Source: Mogibacterium sp. (lineage in GTDB: Bacteria; Bacillota; Clostridia; Peptostreptococcales; Anaerovoracaceae). From it: 14,356 nucleotides of DNA. Below the pieces are notes generated by a model. That model worked only from the letters and a program-made list of their open reading frames with translations. It was not told where the DNA came from and searched no databases. The position numbers and the translations under genes are program-made. This document shows positions 1 to 7,105 of this stretch, piece after piece (position 1 is the first letter of the stretch; each line of letters begins with the position of its first letter). The stretch lies in contig JAFREV010000173.1 of NCBI GenBank assembly GCA_017434685.1, forward strand, positions 1 through 14,356. The letters are read 5' to 3'.

Positions 1-60
1 AGCTGCGCCTCTGTAAGACAGCAGATTGAATACATCAGAAACGTTATAGATAATCAGTAA
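1..60 (+). CDS. 3' end of an unidentified upstream gene (partial)
   Basis: Frame 1 is open from the window edge to a TAA at 58-60 and gives 19 residues ending IEYIRNVIDNQ. The other two forward frames hit stops within the first 30 bases. The peptide looks like a normal helical protein C-terminus, but it is too short to assign a family. It does not resemble the end of an ABC ATPase that I recognise, so it does not obviously supply the ATPase missing from the transporter downstream. The body of the gene lies outside the window. The call rests only on an open frame and plausible composition. Confidence 0.45.
   Translation, partial: SCASVRQQIEYIRNVIDNQ
26..54 (+). promoter_or_regulatory. candidate sigma-A promoter of the ABC transporter/DDAH operon
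   Basis: TTGAAT at 26-31 and GATAAT at 49-54 are separated by 17 bp, matching the sigma-70/sigma-A consensus at four and five of six positions. Transcription would start near 61, just after the stop of the upstream gene, and leave a leader of about 50 nt before the ATG at 110. An AT-rich stretch at 88-95 also offers TATATA/TATAAA but has no matching -35. This is a pattern match only. Confidence 0.4.
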
Positions 61-109
61 TCAAAAATAGAATTCAAGGAAAAACAATATATAAACTCGG
101 AGGTTAGAA

Positions 110-982
110 ATGAAAAATACATTACTTAAGAAATTGACAGTTTGCGCAATCAGCATACTTGTGGTATTCTCACTCGCGGCATGCGGCGGCGGATCAAGCA
201 GCAGCGATGCAGGTAGCGAAGGAAGTGAAGGCGGCGGCAAACTCGCAGCTATTCAGGAAGCAGGCAAACTCGTAGTCTGCACGGACGCAGCATGGGCGCC
301 TTTCGAATACATCGGTGCAAACGGAGAACCTACAGGTGTTGACATCGAAATCGCAAATAAGATTGCCGAGGCACTCGGTGTTGAGCTTGAAATCATGAAC
401 ATCGCATTCGACACAATTCCGGCCACACTCGCAAGCGGAGATGCCGATCTCGCGCTGGCATGCATCACAATAACGGATGAGCGTAAGGAAGAGATGGATT
501 TCAGCGTTCCTTACACAACAGTTCAGCAGTACATGGTAGTGCCGGCAGACAGCAAGTTTGAGACGATGGACGATCTCGCAGGTCAGAATGTCGGAACCCA
601 CCTCGGAACGACCGGAGACTTCCTGATGGAAGAAGAAATCAACAACGGCGTGCTGAAGGGCAAATCCACAATCGATAACAACAAGCAGTATAAGGCTCTG
701 CCGGACGCTGCAAGCGAGCTTAAGAGCGGAACCCTCGGAGCTGTCGTATGTGACTCGGTACTTGCAGAGAACCTCGTAAAAGCCAACGGCGATGCGTTCA
801 AATGCTTCCCTGTTAAGTATGCTGACGGCAAAGAAGCTGATGTTGAGCAGATTGGCGTTGCTATGAAGAAAGGCGATGCGGAATTGCTCGCTAAGGTTGA
901 TGAGATAGTTCAGCCGCTTATCGATGACGGTTCAATCGAGAAGTTCTACGTCAAGCACAGCGAGGAAGCATCCAAACTGTAG
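110..982 (+). CDS. Amino acid ABC transporter substrate-binding lipoprotein (family 3)
   Basis: The product is a 290-residue extracytoplasmic solute-binding protein of the polar amino acid (SBP family 3) class. It captures an amino acid outside the membrane and delivers it to the permease. The start is ATG with GGAGG at 99-103, six bases upstream. Residues 1-25 form a lipoprotein signal: a basic N-terminus, a hydrophobic core and lipobox LAAC with the lipidated Cys25. A Gly/Ser/acidic linker (26-43) tethers the domain. Family landmarks are APFEY (63-67), the G-x-D-I-x-I-A segment near 76-82, Arg125 before DFSVPY (130-135), GTTGD (166-170) and Asp215. In this family Arg125 and the GTTGD region grip the ligand carboxylate, and the late Asp grips the amino group. 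The permease follows after 45 nt and a DDAH-type enzyme comes next, which suggests arginine, methylarginine or citrulline as ligand. Sequence alone cannot fix the ligand. Confidence 0.93.
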   Translation: MKNTLLKKLTVCAISILVVFSLAACGGGSSSSDAGSEGSEGGGKLAAIQEAGKLVVCTDAAWAPFEYIGANGEPTGVDIEIANKIAEALGVELEIMNIAFDTIPATLASGDADLALACITITDERKEEMDFSVPYTTVQQYMVVPADSKFETMDDLAGQNVGTHLGTTGDFLMEEEINNGVLKGKSTIDNNKQYKALPDAASELKSGTLGAVVCDSVLAENLVKANGDAFKCFPVKYADGKEADVEQIGVAMKKGDAELLAKVDEIVQPLIDDGSIEKFYVKHSEEASKL

Positions 983-1027
983 GTCGCAGACCGCAAATAA
1001 TCATAAGTTAAAGATCGGAGATAAGAT

Positions 1028-1750
1028 TTGTTTGAATTACTAAAGCAAGGTTTTTTAAAGACTTTTATAAGAGATAACAGGTACAAGATTTTCGTCGAGG
1101 GTTTTAAGAACACCCTGATAATCACAGTAGTTGCGGCTATTATAGGTATAATCCTCGGCGTAATTGTATCCTTCGTGCACTCCCTGGCTGAAAACGCCAG
1201 GGATAAGCGTCAGACTACGTTTGGCGCAAGATGTTTGATGGCTCTCGACAGGTTCTGTTCGGCGTATGTAGCAGTAATGAGGGGAACGCCTCTGGCCATA
1301 CAGCTGATGATCATGACATTCATAGTCATGAGCGGTTTCCCGAACAAGGTCCTCGTCTGCTGCCTGGCTTTCGGCATCAACTCGGGTGCATACGTATCTG
1401 AGGTTATCAGGGCCGGAATCGGTTCTGTGGATAAAGGTCAGACGGAGGCCGGAAGGTCTCTCGGACTCAGCCAGATAGGGACTCTCAAATTGATAGTTCT
1501 TCCTCAGGCAATTAAGAACATCCTGCCTGCTCTCTGTAACGAGGCCATTGCCGTTCTCAAGGAGACTTCCATAGTGGGTATGGTATCCGTAGTGGATCTG
1601 ACCCGTGCGGGAGATCTGGTAAGAAGCAGGACTATGTCGCCGTACTTTACGCTTATGTCCGTTGCGGTAGTTTATTTCATACTCGTATTCGGACTGTCCA
1701 AGGCGGTAGGCAGGCTCGAGAAAAAACTGGCGCAAAGCGACAGACATTAG
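1028..1750 (+). CDS. Polar amino acid ABC transporter permease
   Basis: This 240-residue integral membrane protein belongs to the His/Glu/Gln/Arg/opine (HAAP) permease family and forms the membrane channel of an amino acid importer. The start is TTG at 1028, supported by GGAG at 1017-1020 with a 7-nt spacer; no upstream ATG fits. Hydrophobic segments lie around 28-50, 88-102, 107-125 and 207-225. The RGTP motif (85-88) is typical of the family. The EAA loop that docks the ATPase is clear at 140-160, running EAGRSLGLSQ and ending VLPQA. An ATPase partner is therefore expected, yet none is encoded next to it: the following gene, 24 nt later, is the DDAH-like hydrolase. The channel probably works as a homodimer with an ATPase encoded elsewhere, possibly just upstream of the window. 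Confidence 0.92.
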   Translation: MFELLKQGFLKTFIRDNRYKIFVEGFKNTLIITVVAAIIGIILGVIVSFVHSLAENARDKRQTTFGARCLMALDRFCSAYVAVMRGTPLAIQLMIMTFIVMSGFPNKVLVCCLAFGINSGAYVSEVIRAGIGSVDKGQTEAGRSLGLSQIGTLKLIVLPQAIKNILPALCNEAIAVLKETSIVGMVSVVDLTRAGDLVRSRTMSPYFTLMSVAVVYFILVFGLSKAVGRLEKKLAQSDRH

Positions 1751-1774
1751 TAATCAAGCAGATTGGAGTTAATA

Positions 1775-2545
1775 ATGTTTAAACATACAATAGTCAGAAC
1801 CCCTTGTTCAAAGATAACAGACGGGATCACTTCGGCGCCGGAGCTCGGACAGCCTATATACGAAAAGGCACTCGAACAACACGCGGCATACATCGAGGCT
1901 CTGAAATCTACAGGCGTGGATGTTATGGTCCTCCCTGCTCTTGAAGAATACCCTGACTCCTGCTTCGTGGAGGATGTGGCGGTTTTATCCGAAAAATGCG
2001 CCATCATCACTAACCTGGGTGCGGGAAGCAGAAACGGTGAGACTGAGTTCATCATTCCTGCCATAAAGGAGTTCTATTCGGAAGACCAAATCGGATATAT
2101 CAAGGAACCGGGCACACTCGAAGGTGGCGATGTTATGAAAGTCGGAGATACTTTCTATGTCGGAGTCTCTGCAAGGACGAACGAAGAAGGCATTAAGCAG
2201 TTTGCCGAGTTCTTCGGTTCGTACGGATACGAGGTCAAGGCCGTGCCTCTTTCGGACGTGCTGCACCTCAAGACCGGTGTCAATTACATAGAAAATAACA
2301 AAATGCTCGTTTCGGGAGAGTTCATAGATAAGCCGGACTTTGACGGCTATGAAAAGATCGTGGTTCCGGAGGACGAAGCCTACGGCGCCAACTGTATATG
2401 GATGAATGGGACTGTCATAGTCCCTCTCGGATATCCCGCTGTTCAAAAAGCAGTCGAGGATGCGGGCTATAAAGTAATCAATGTTGATACTTCGGAGTTC
2501 AGAAAGATTGACGGCGGTCTGAGCTGCCTGTCACTTCGTTTCTGA
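1775..2545 (+). CDS. ddaH: Dimethylarginine dimethylaminohydrolase (DDAH)-family amidinohydrolase
   Basis: This 256-residue enzyme of the guanidino-modifying (pentein) superfamily hydrolyses Nω-methylated arginines to citrulline plus methylamine or dimethylamine. ATG 1775 is chosen over an in-frame TTG at 1763 because GGAG (1765-1768) overlaps that TTG and sits 6 nt before the ATG. The catalytic set of bacterial DDAH is present: Glu116 in LEGGD, His164 in LHLKTG and nucleophile Cys251 in GGLSCLSL. The substrate-pocket residues match too: Asp61 in PDSCFVED, Glu66, Asp67, Arg86 in GAGSRNGE and Arg134 in SARTNEE. From memory, these are within one or two residues of the Pseudomonas DDAH numbering. 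Arginine deiminases are about 400 residues, so the length favours DDAH. A related amidinohydrolase acting on free arginine or another guanidine remains possible. It is the last gene of the transporter operon, and its final 15 bp overlap the end of the opposing ttdB-like gene. Confidence 0.88.
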   Translation: MFKHTIVRTPCSKITDGITSAPELGQPIYEKALEQHAAYIEALKSTGVDVMVLPALEEYPDSCFVEDVAVLSEKCAIITNLGAGSRNGETEFIIPAIKEFYSEDQIGYIKEPGTLEGGDVMKVGDTFYVGVSARTNEEGIKQFAEFFGSYGYEVKAVPLSDVLHLKTGVNYIENNKMLVSGEFIDKPDFDGYEKIVVPEDEAYGANCIWMNGTVIVPLGYPAVQKAVEDAGYKVINVDTSEFRKIDGGLSCLSLRF

Positions 2546-3142
2546 TTCGGATAACATTTCGACTCTGCGGGCTGTATATTCTCTCTTCTTTTCTTTGTAA
2601 TAATTGCAGCCCTCGGAGTCGATTGTAACTATAAGCGGGCCGAATTCCCTGACCTTAAGATGCCAGACAGCTTCCGGCATTCCGAGTTCAGGCCAATAGA
2701 CCCCGCTTATTTCTTTTACTGAAGCGGCTCCGATGACGGCGCATCCTGCGGGTGCGGCGCAGTGGATGACACACAGTTCCTTGCAGGCTTCTGCAGTTTT
2801 ATCCCCCATTCCGCCTTTGCCTACTATAATCTTTACACCTGTTTTTTTAATGAAATCAGGCTCAAAGTCCTCCATTCGCATGGATGTGGTTGGTCCTATC
2901 GAGACCATCTCAAAACTTCCGTCCTCCTTCTCTCTTACGATAGGACCGGCATGATAAATCACCCCGCCCCTTAGATCGGCAGGAAAGCCTCCGGCCTCAC
3001 GAAGCGTTTTTTTGTGCACTTCATCTCTGCCTGTCAGCACATCTCCCGTCAGATAAAACACATCTCCCGCCTTAAGGCTTCTTATGTCTTCGTCTGTTAC
3101 CGGTGTCGTTATTACCTTTTTTTCGTTAATGGTTTCGATCAT
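2531..3142 (-). CDS. ttdB: L(+)-tartrate dehydratase / class I fumarase, beta subunit
   Basis: This 203-residue protein is the beta (C-terminal-domain) subunit of a two-subunit Fe-S hydro-lyase. With the alpha subunit it dehydrates L-tartrate to oxaloacetate or interconverts malate and fumarate. Family motifs in order are RDEVHKK (39-45), HAGPIVR (64-70), GPTTSMRM (83-90), VGKGGMG (107-113), PAGCAV and ELGMPEAVW. As I recall E. coli TtdB (about 201 residues), it shares IYLTG-like, HAGPIVR, GPTTSMRME and FGPLIV segments, so TtdB is the closer label; many clostridial relatives nevertheless serve as fumarase. The start ATG (3140-3142) lies 45 nt after the alpha stop and has no clear Shine-Dalgarno, so translation may depend on coupling to alpha. 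The last codons and stop overlap the convergent DDAH gene. Confidence 0.88.
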   Translation of the reverse strand: MIETINEKKVITTPVTDEDIRSLKAGDVFYLTGDVLTGRDEVHKKTLREAGGFPADLRGGVIYHAGPIVREKEDGSFEMVSIGPTTSMRMEDFEPDFIKKTGVKIIVGKGGMGDKTAEACKELCVIHCAAPAGCAVIGAASVKEISGVYWPELGMPEAVWHLKVREFGPLIVTIDSEGCNYYKEKKREYTARRVEMLSESETK

Positions 3143-3187
3143 TTTTCGATAGTTTTTAATCAGTTTCTTCTGGCGATTCTTATCAAA

Positions 3188-4078
3188 TTACTTCGCGAAT
3201 TTCGTGTGAGTCTTTGAACTGTAATTGAGGTCTTTATCGAAGCTGATAACTCCTCTTCTGTGGCACCAGCATCCAAAGCTGACAGCCACCGCGAGGGTTG
3301 CCGGGTGGCGCACCGTGTTTACGATGTTAACACCCATAACCGAGCTGCTGCCTCCCAGGCCCTGTGGACCTATCCCGATGTAATTCAGTTTCTCTTCAAG
3401 TTCCTTTTCAAGCGCGGCCACGTTTGGATTGTCATTTGACGAATCGATGTCTCGCATGAGTGCAAGTTTTGAGTTCATCGCTGCAGTCTCTATGGAGTTG
3501 CCGATGCCCACTCCGACAAACAGCGGAGGACAGGCATTGAGCCCCATCTCCGTGACTCGCTCCGCTGCAAACGGTGCTATCACTTCGTAACCCTGCCCCG
3601 GCATGAACACTTTGGCAATCCCCGGAAGTGAGCAGCCGCCACCCGCAAGGTACACATATATCTCGAGGTCGCTTCGTCCGGGTTCTATGTCCCACCAGAT
3701 CGTAGGCGCTCCCGTTCCGGTGTTGTCACCGGTATTTATCTCATCAAAAGTTTCAATGCAGTTAGGTCTTAGCGGAGCCTCTTTTGTAGCCTTGATTACG
3801 GCTTCCTTAAGCGATTCTCCTATCTCGCCTATGGCAGGATGGTCCTGCCCGCACACGACCTTAAACTGAACTATGCCTGTATCCTGGCACAGCGGTTTGC
3901 CGAGTTCTTCAGCCAGCTCCATATTGCGAAACATCGTATCGTATACGGATAAGGCCGCTTTGTTTTTCTCCTCCGCACGAAGCCTCGTGAGTGCTTTGAC
4001 CACATCATCAGGAAGCACCTTTGAAATATGATCGAGGTACTCCGCCACGGCATTTACTATTTTCTGATTTGAACTCAT
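3188..4078 (-). CDS. ttdA: L(+)-tartrate dehydratase / class I fumarase, alpha subunit
   Basis: This 296-residue alpha subunit binds the catalytic [4Fe-4S] cluster of a heteromeric hydro-lyase. Candidate cluster cysteines sit in the expected contexts: Cys64 in CQDTG, Cys183 in NACPP and Cys270 in FGCWCHRRG. Other family segments are FDEINTGDNTG (111-121), AGGGCSLPG (145-153), KVFMPGQGYE, GIGPQGLGG and SSSVMGV. GGGCSLPG and CWCHRRG resemble E. coli TtdA (about 303 residues, from memory) more than a FumA-type fusion, but separate-subunit fumarases of anaerobes look alike, so the substrate is unresolved. The start ATG is preceded by GGAG about 9 nt upstream on the reverse strand. It is first in a two-gene operon with beta and is divergent from the decarboxylase gene. 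The enzyme is oxygen-sensitive, which fits an anaerobic host. Confidence 0.9.
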   Translation of the reverse strand: MSSNQKIVNAVAEYLDHISKVLPDDVVKALTRLRAEEKNKAALSVYDTMFRNMELAEELGKPLCQDTGIVQFKVVCGQDHPAIGEIGESLKEAVIKATKEAPLRPNCIETFDEINTGDNTGTGAPTIWWDIEPGRSDLEIYVYLAGGGCSLPGIAKVFMPGQGYEVIAPFAAERVTEMGLNACPPLFVGVGIGNSIETAAMNSKLALMRDIDSSNDNPNVAALEKELEEKLNYIGIGPQGLGGSSSVMGVNIVNTVRHPATLAVAVSFGCWCHRRGVISFDKDLNYSSKTHTKFAK

Positions 4079-4160
4079 AACGATATCTCCGGCATCTCAT
4101 TCTTCTTTAGTAATTGTACCTAATAGCCGTCTCAATAGCCAGTCAGACGACCTTTGATTC

Positions 4161-4189
4161 TTGAGATATTCGCACTTTCAAAATATAAT
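4161..4189 (+). promoter_or_regulatory. sigma-A promoter of the decarboxylase gene
   Basis: TTGAGA at 4161-4166 and a perfect TATAAT at 4184-4189 are separated by 17 bp. Transcription would begin near 4196 and give a leader of roughly 57 nt before the ATG at 4253. It lies in the divergent region shared with the reverse-strand ttdA-like gene. For that opposite direction I see only a weak candidate (TACAAT, reverse complement of 4113-4118, with a poor -35). A 5-bp inverted repeat, CGTCT at 4128-4132 with AGACG at 4145-4149, lies between the two promoters but is too short to call an operator. Confidence 0.7.
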
Positions 4190-4239
4190 TAGGCAAAAGG
4201 GTTATTGACAACAGCCGAGCATTCATCAGTGCCGGCAAC

Positions 4240-4243
4240 GGAG
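4240..4243 (+). promoter_or_regulatory. Ribosome binding site that sets the decarboxylase start
   Basis: GGAG at 4240-4243 lies 9 nt before ATG 4253. The frame is open further upstream to a TTG at 4205, but that codon has AGGG only 3 nt away and lies about 9 nt from the predicted transcription start. The ATG at 4253 is therefore the better start, which removes 16 apparent N-terminal residues. Confidence 0.65.
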
Positions 4244-4252
4244 CATACAGCA

Positions 4253-5758
4253 ATGGCAGCAAACAAAACAATTTCAGATTTCCTGAATGAAAACGCAAAG
4301 ACCGATCATGTTTCATTTCATATGCCCGGGCATAAAAGCCGGAGAGATATTTTCGTACGCTACGGCTATGGAGATTTTCTGAACGACATCATCAAATACG
4401 ATGTCACAGAAATACCCGGCGCGGATGCGCTCTACCAACCGAAGTCCGTGCTTAGAAGTGTTATGGATAATTACGCTGATCTCTATGGTGTCCGTCATAC
4501 AGATCTTTTGGTGAACGGTTCGAGTGCGGGCATTATGGCCTCTGTGCTCGCTACGGTTCCGATCGGCGGCAAACTCATTCTCGGAAGAAACTCTCACCAC
4601 AGTGCATACTCGGCTCTTCGCCTCGGCGGAATAAACCCTGTATATGTGCAGCCTGAAACCGAGCCGGCATATGAACTTTCCGCGGAGATTTCTCCATACG
4701 CACTTGAGGATGCCTGCAAGGCGCACCCGGATGCATCCGCAATCCTGATTACAAGTCCAAACTACTGCGGCATGTTATCAGACATCGCCGTTCTTGCCGA
4801 CATAGCCCACGAGTATGAAATGCTGCTCTTAGTCGATCAGGCGCACGGAGCACATCTGAAATTCTTCGACTATGATGCGAAGGCAGCGAGAGATGACGGT
4901 GCTTTCGTGCCTCACATATCTCACGCGGCCGAGACACTCGGTGCAGATATAGTCATAAACAGCACACACAAAACTCTTCTGAGTTTCACCGAAAGCGCCA
5001 TACTGAATATATGCACGGATAGAGTGGATATAGATGCGGTGGCTGAGGCTCTCCGCATGCTCCAGTCCACAAGTCCTTCCTATCTTCTGATGACGAGCCT
5101 TGATATTAACGAAAAAATTATGCGCGGGCACGGAAGAGAATTAATCAAATCCTGGAAAAGCGATCTGGATTTCTTTTATAAAAATGCCGCTAAGATAAAC
5201 GGCTTGACCGTCGTTCAAGGAGGCGGCGAACGCGGCACGGGAAGCGGAGACGAGGAATGCTTCCCTCTCTACCGCTACAGAGAAGGCCCGGATGTGACCA
5301 AAATAAATGTAAGTTTGGCGAGGCTCGGCGTGTCCGGCGAGCGCCTTGAAAAAGAGCTTCGCTATAAAGGTATAGTGTCCGAGATGGTGCATGGGGACTA
5401 TCTGCTCCTGATGACAGGTGCCGGCAACAAGCGAAGCGACTACGAAAAGCTGCTCGCCGCACTCAGCGACATCGCTGCCTCGTATGACATAGGTCATACG
5501 AGCCGCCGAGCCCGATCCTTCGAGCCGCCCGTCCCGGAAACCACAGACATCCCGTTTGAGGCAGAACTCGTACCGCTATACGAATCGGACGGCAGAGTTC
5601 TCTTCGATCCTATAATCTCCTATCCCCCGGGGACGCCTGTCGTATGTCCGGGCGAGATAATGACCCTCGAGGTCATCAGTTACATCCAGAATCTGCTTAC
5701 CGAAGAAGGCCGAATCACCGGCGTCGACGAAGAAGGCCGCATAAAAGTCGGAGTATAA
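4253..5758 (+). CDS. Orn/Lys/Arg decarboxylase family protein (PLP-dependent, fold type I)
   Basis: This 501-residue cytoplasmic enzyme decarboxylates a basic amino acid (arginine, lysine or ornithine) to agmatine, cadaverine or putrescine. It is of the compact Gram-positive type, near 490 residues like Bacillus SpeA, and lacks the long N-terminal wing domain of the enterobacterial inducible enzymes. Landmarks are HMPGHK (23-28), the phosphate-binding NGSSAG (88-93), DQAHGAH (195-201, whose Asp195 should contact the pyridine nitrogen) and the Schiff-base lysine Lys240 in STHKTL. The C-terminal domain carries the conserved YPPGTPVVCPGE. It is transcribed alone, from its own strong promoter to a hairpin terminator. 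A repeated EEGRI appears in the last 20 residues. Substrate choice cannot be read from sequence; the nearby DDAH operon makes the arginine/ornithine route attractive, but this is inference. Confidence 0.92.
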   Translation: MAANKTISDFLNENAKTDHVSFHMPGHKSRRDIFVRYGYGDFLNDIIKYDVTEIPGADALYQPKSVLRSVMDNYADLYGVRHTDLLVNGSSAGIMASVLATVPIGGKLILGRNSHHSAYSALRLGGINPVYVQPETEPAYELSAEISPYALEDACKAHPDASAILITSPNYCGMLSDIAVLADIAHEYEMLLLVDQAHGAHLKFFDYDAKAARDDGAFVPHISHAAETLGADIVINSTHKTLLSFTESAILNICTDRVDIDAVAEALRMLQSTSPSYLLMTSLDINEKIMRGHGRELIKSWKSDLDFFYKNAAKINGLTVVQGGGERGTGSGDEECFPLYRYREGPDVTKINVSLARLGVSGERLEKELRYKGIVSEMVHGDYLLLMTGAGNKRSDYEKLLAALSDIAASYDIGHTSRRARSFEPPVPETTDIPFEAELVPLYESDGRVLFDPIISYPPGTPVVCPGEIMTLEVISYIQNLLTEEGRITGVDEEGRIKVGV

Positions 5759-5760
5759 AA

Positions 5761-5820
5761 AATTGGTCCTGTTTCAGCACTCAGCTCGAAATCGGACCAA
5801 TTATTCTTATTCTTTTTACT
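5761..5820. terminator. Bidirectional intrinsic terminator between decarboxylase and serS
   Basis: AATTGGTCC (5761-5769) pairs perfectly with GGACCAATT (5794-5802). Inside it, TTTC (5772-5775) pairs with GAAA (5788-5791) and AGC (5776-5778) with GCT (5784-5786), so the hairpin is long and interrupted. Forward transcripts meet a T-rich run (5801-5818) after the stem. Reverse transcripts meet six T residues (complement of A5757-5762). It lies 2 bases past the decarboxylase stop and about 20 bases past the serS stop, so it serves both convergent units. Confidence 0.85.
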
Positions 5821-5822
5821 TT

Positions 5823-7094
5823 CTACAGTTTTTCGCGACCACCCATATACGGTCTCAGTGCCGGCGGTATTGCCACGCTGCCGTCTTCCTGCTGGAAGTT
5901 CTCAAGTATGGCAGCGAGCGTGCGGCCGACCGCGAGGCCCGAGCCGTTCAGTGTATGTACGAACTCGGCCTTGGAGTCTTTATCCCTTCTGAACTTAATG
6001 TTCGCTCTTCTGGCCTGGAAATCCTCGAAGTTGGAACAGCTTGAAATCTCGACGTATCTGCCGTAGCTCGGCATCCAAACTTCGATGTCGTAGGTCATGG
6101 CCGAGCTGAATCCGAGGTCGCCCGTCGAGAGCATGACTACCCTGTATGGGATGCCGAGCCTCTTGAGCACTTCCTCTGCATCAGCAGTAAGTTTCTCAAG
6201 CTCGTCATACGAATTCTCCGGAGCCACGAACTTTACCATCTCAACTTTGTTGAATTGATGCTGGCGTATGAGACCCCTTGTGTCTCTGCCGGCTGCGCCG
6301 GCCTCCTTGCGGAAGCAAGGAGTATACGCCGTATAGTAAACCGGCATTTCTTCTCCCGGAATAATCTCTTTTGATCTGAGGTTTGTTACAGGCACCTCTG
6401 CAGTTGGAATCAGGAACAAATCGCCCGCAGGCAGATAGTACATATCCTCCTCAAATTTAGGAAGCTGTCCCGTACCTGTCATAGCCTCGCGCCCTACCAT
6501 AAACGGCGGAAGTATCTCCGTGTATCCCTGCTCTTCTGTATGCAAATCGAGCATGAAATTAATGAGAGCGCGTTCGAGTTTGGCTCCCATGCCCTTGTAT
6601 ACCGTGAATCTCGCACCCGAGAGTTTCGAGCCGCGCTCGAAGTCGAGAATGTCGAGGCCTTCGCCTATGTCCCAGTGAGCCTTTGGCTCGAATGCGAACT
6701 CGGCAGGCTCTCCGACTTTCCTAATCTCTACATTGTCGCTGTCGTCGTCGCCTTCAGGCACTTTGTCATTCGGTGTGTTAGGCACTCCGAGCAGCACGTC
6801 CTTGAGCTTTTCTTCAATCTCGCCAACCTCTGCATCGAGCTCCTTAATCTTTCCCGAGAGTTCCTTCATCTCAGCGAAAAGAGCGGTTGTGTCTTTGCCC
6901 TCTTTCTTGAGTTTAGGAACTTCCTTGGAAGCCGTGTTTTGTTTATTCTTAAGAGCCTCCACCTCAGCGAGTATCTTGCGCCTCGAAACATCGAGTTCCT
7001 GCACTGCATCCAAGCCGAAGTCGCCCTTTCCTCTTCTTTCGACTCTCTTCTTAACTCCGTCGAAATCTTCTCTAAGTTTCTTAATATCCAGCAT
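5823..7094 (-). CDS. serS: Seryl-tRNA synthetase
   Basis: This 423-residue class II aminoacyl-tRNA synthetase charges tRNA-Ser, and tRNA-Sec where present, with serine. The N-terminal tRNA-binding arm is a long helical hairpin (about 25-105, rich in Lys/Glu/Leu). The catalytic domain follows, with TAE (231-233), motif 2 from FRKEAGAAGRDTRG (261-274) into RQHQFNKVE (277-285), the serine-pocket segment EISSCSNFEDFQARR (349-363) and motif 3 NGSGLAVGRTLAAILEN (383-399). The length is standard and nothing is missing. The start ATG is 11 nt after the glutamine synthetase stop. Its AAGG Shine-Dalgarno overlaps that stop (TAAGG) with a 9-nt spacer, so the two genes are probably translationally coupled. 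It is the last gene of the reverse-strand unit and ends before the bidirectional terminator. Confidence 0.97.
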   Translation of the reverse strand: MLDIKKLREDFDGVKKRVERRGKGDFGLDAVQELDVSRRKILAEVEALKNKQNTASKEVPKLKKEGKDTTALFAEMKELSGKIKELDAEVGEIEEKLKDVLLGVPNTPNDKVPEGDDDSDNVEIRKVGEPAEFAFEPKAHWDIGEGLDILDFERGSKLSGARFTVYKGMGAKLERALINFMLDLHTEEQGYTEILPPFMVGREAMTGTGQLPKFEEDMYYLPAGDLFLIPTAEVPVTNLRSKEIIPGEEMPVYYTAYTPCFRKEAGAAGRDTRGLIRQHQFNKVEMVKFVAPENSYDELEKLTADAEEVLKRLGIPYRVVMLSTGDLGFSSAMTYDIEVWMPSYGRYVEISSCSNFEDFQARRANIKFRRDKDSKAEFVHTLNGSGLAVGRTLAAILENFQQEDGSVAIPPALRPYMGGREKL

Positions 7095-7105
7095 CTTCTT
7101 TTACC

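Noticed and set aside
982..992. Small inverted repeat GGTC-gca-GACC just after the binding-protein gene
   Set aside because: A 4-bp stem with no T-run is too weak to call a terminator or attenuator.
4205..4252. A 16-residue N-terminal extension of the decarboxylase from TTG 4205
   Set aside because: The TTG has a poorly spaced Shine-Dalgarno and lies about 9 nt from the predicted transcription start; ATG 4253 has GGAG at 9 nt.
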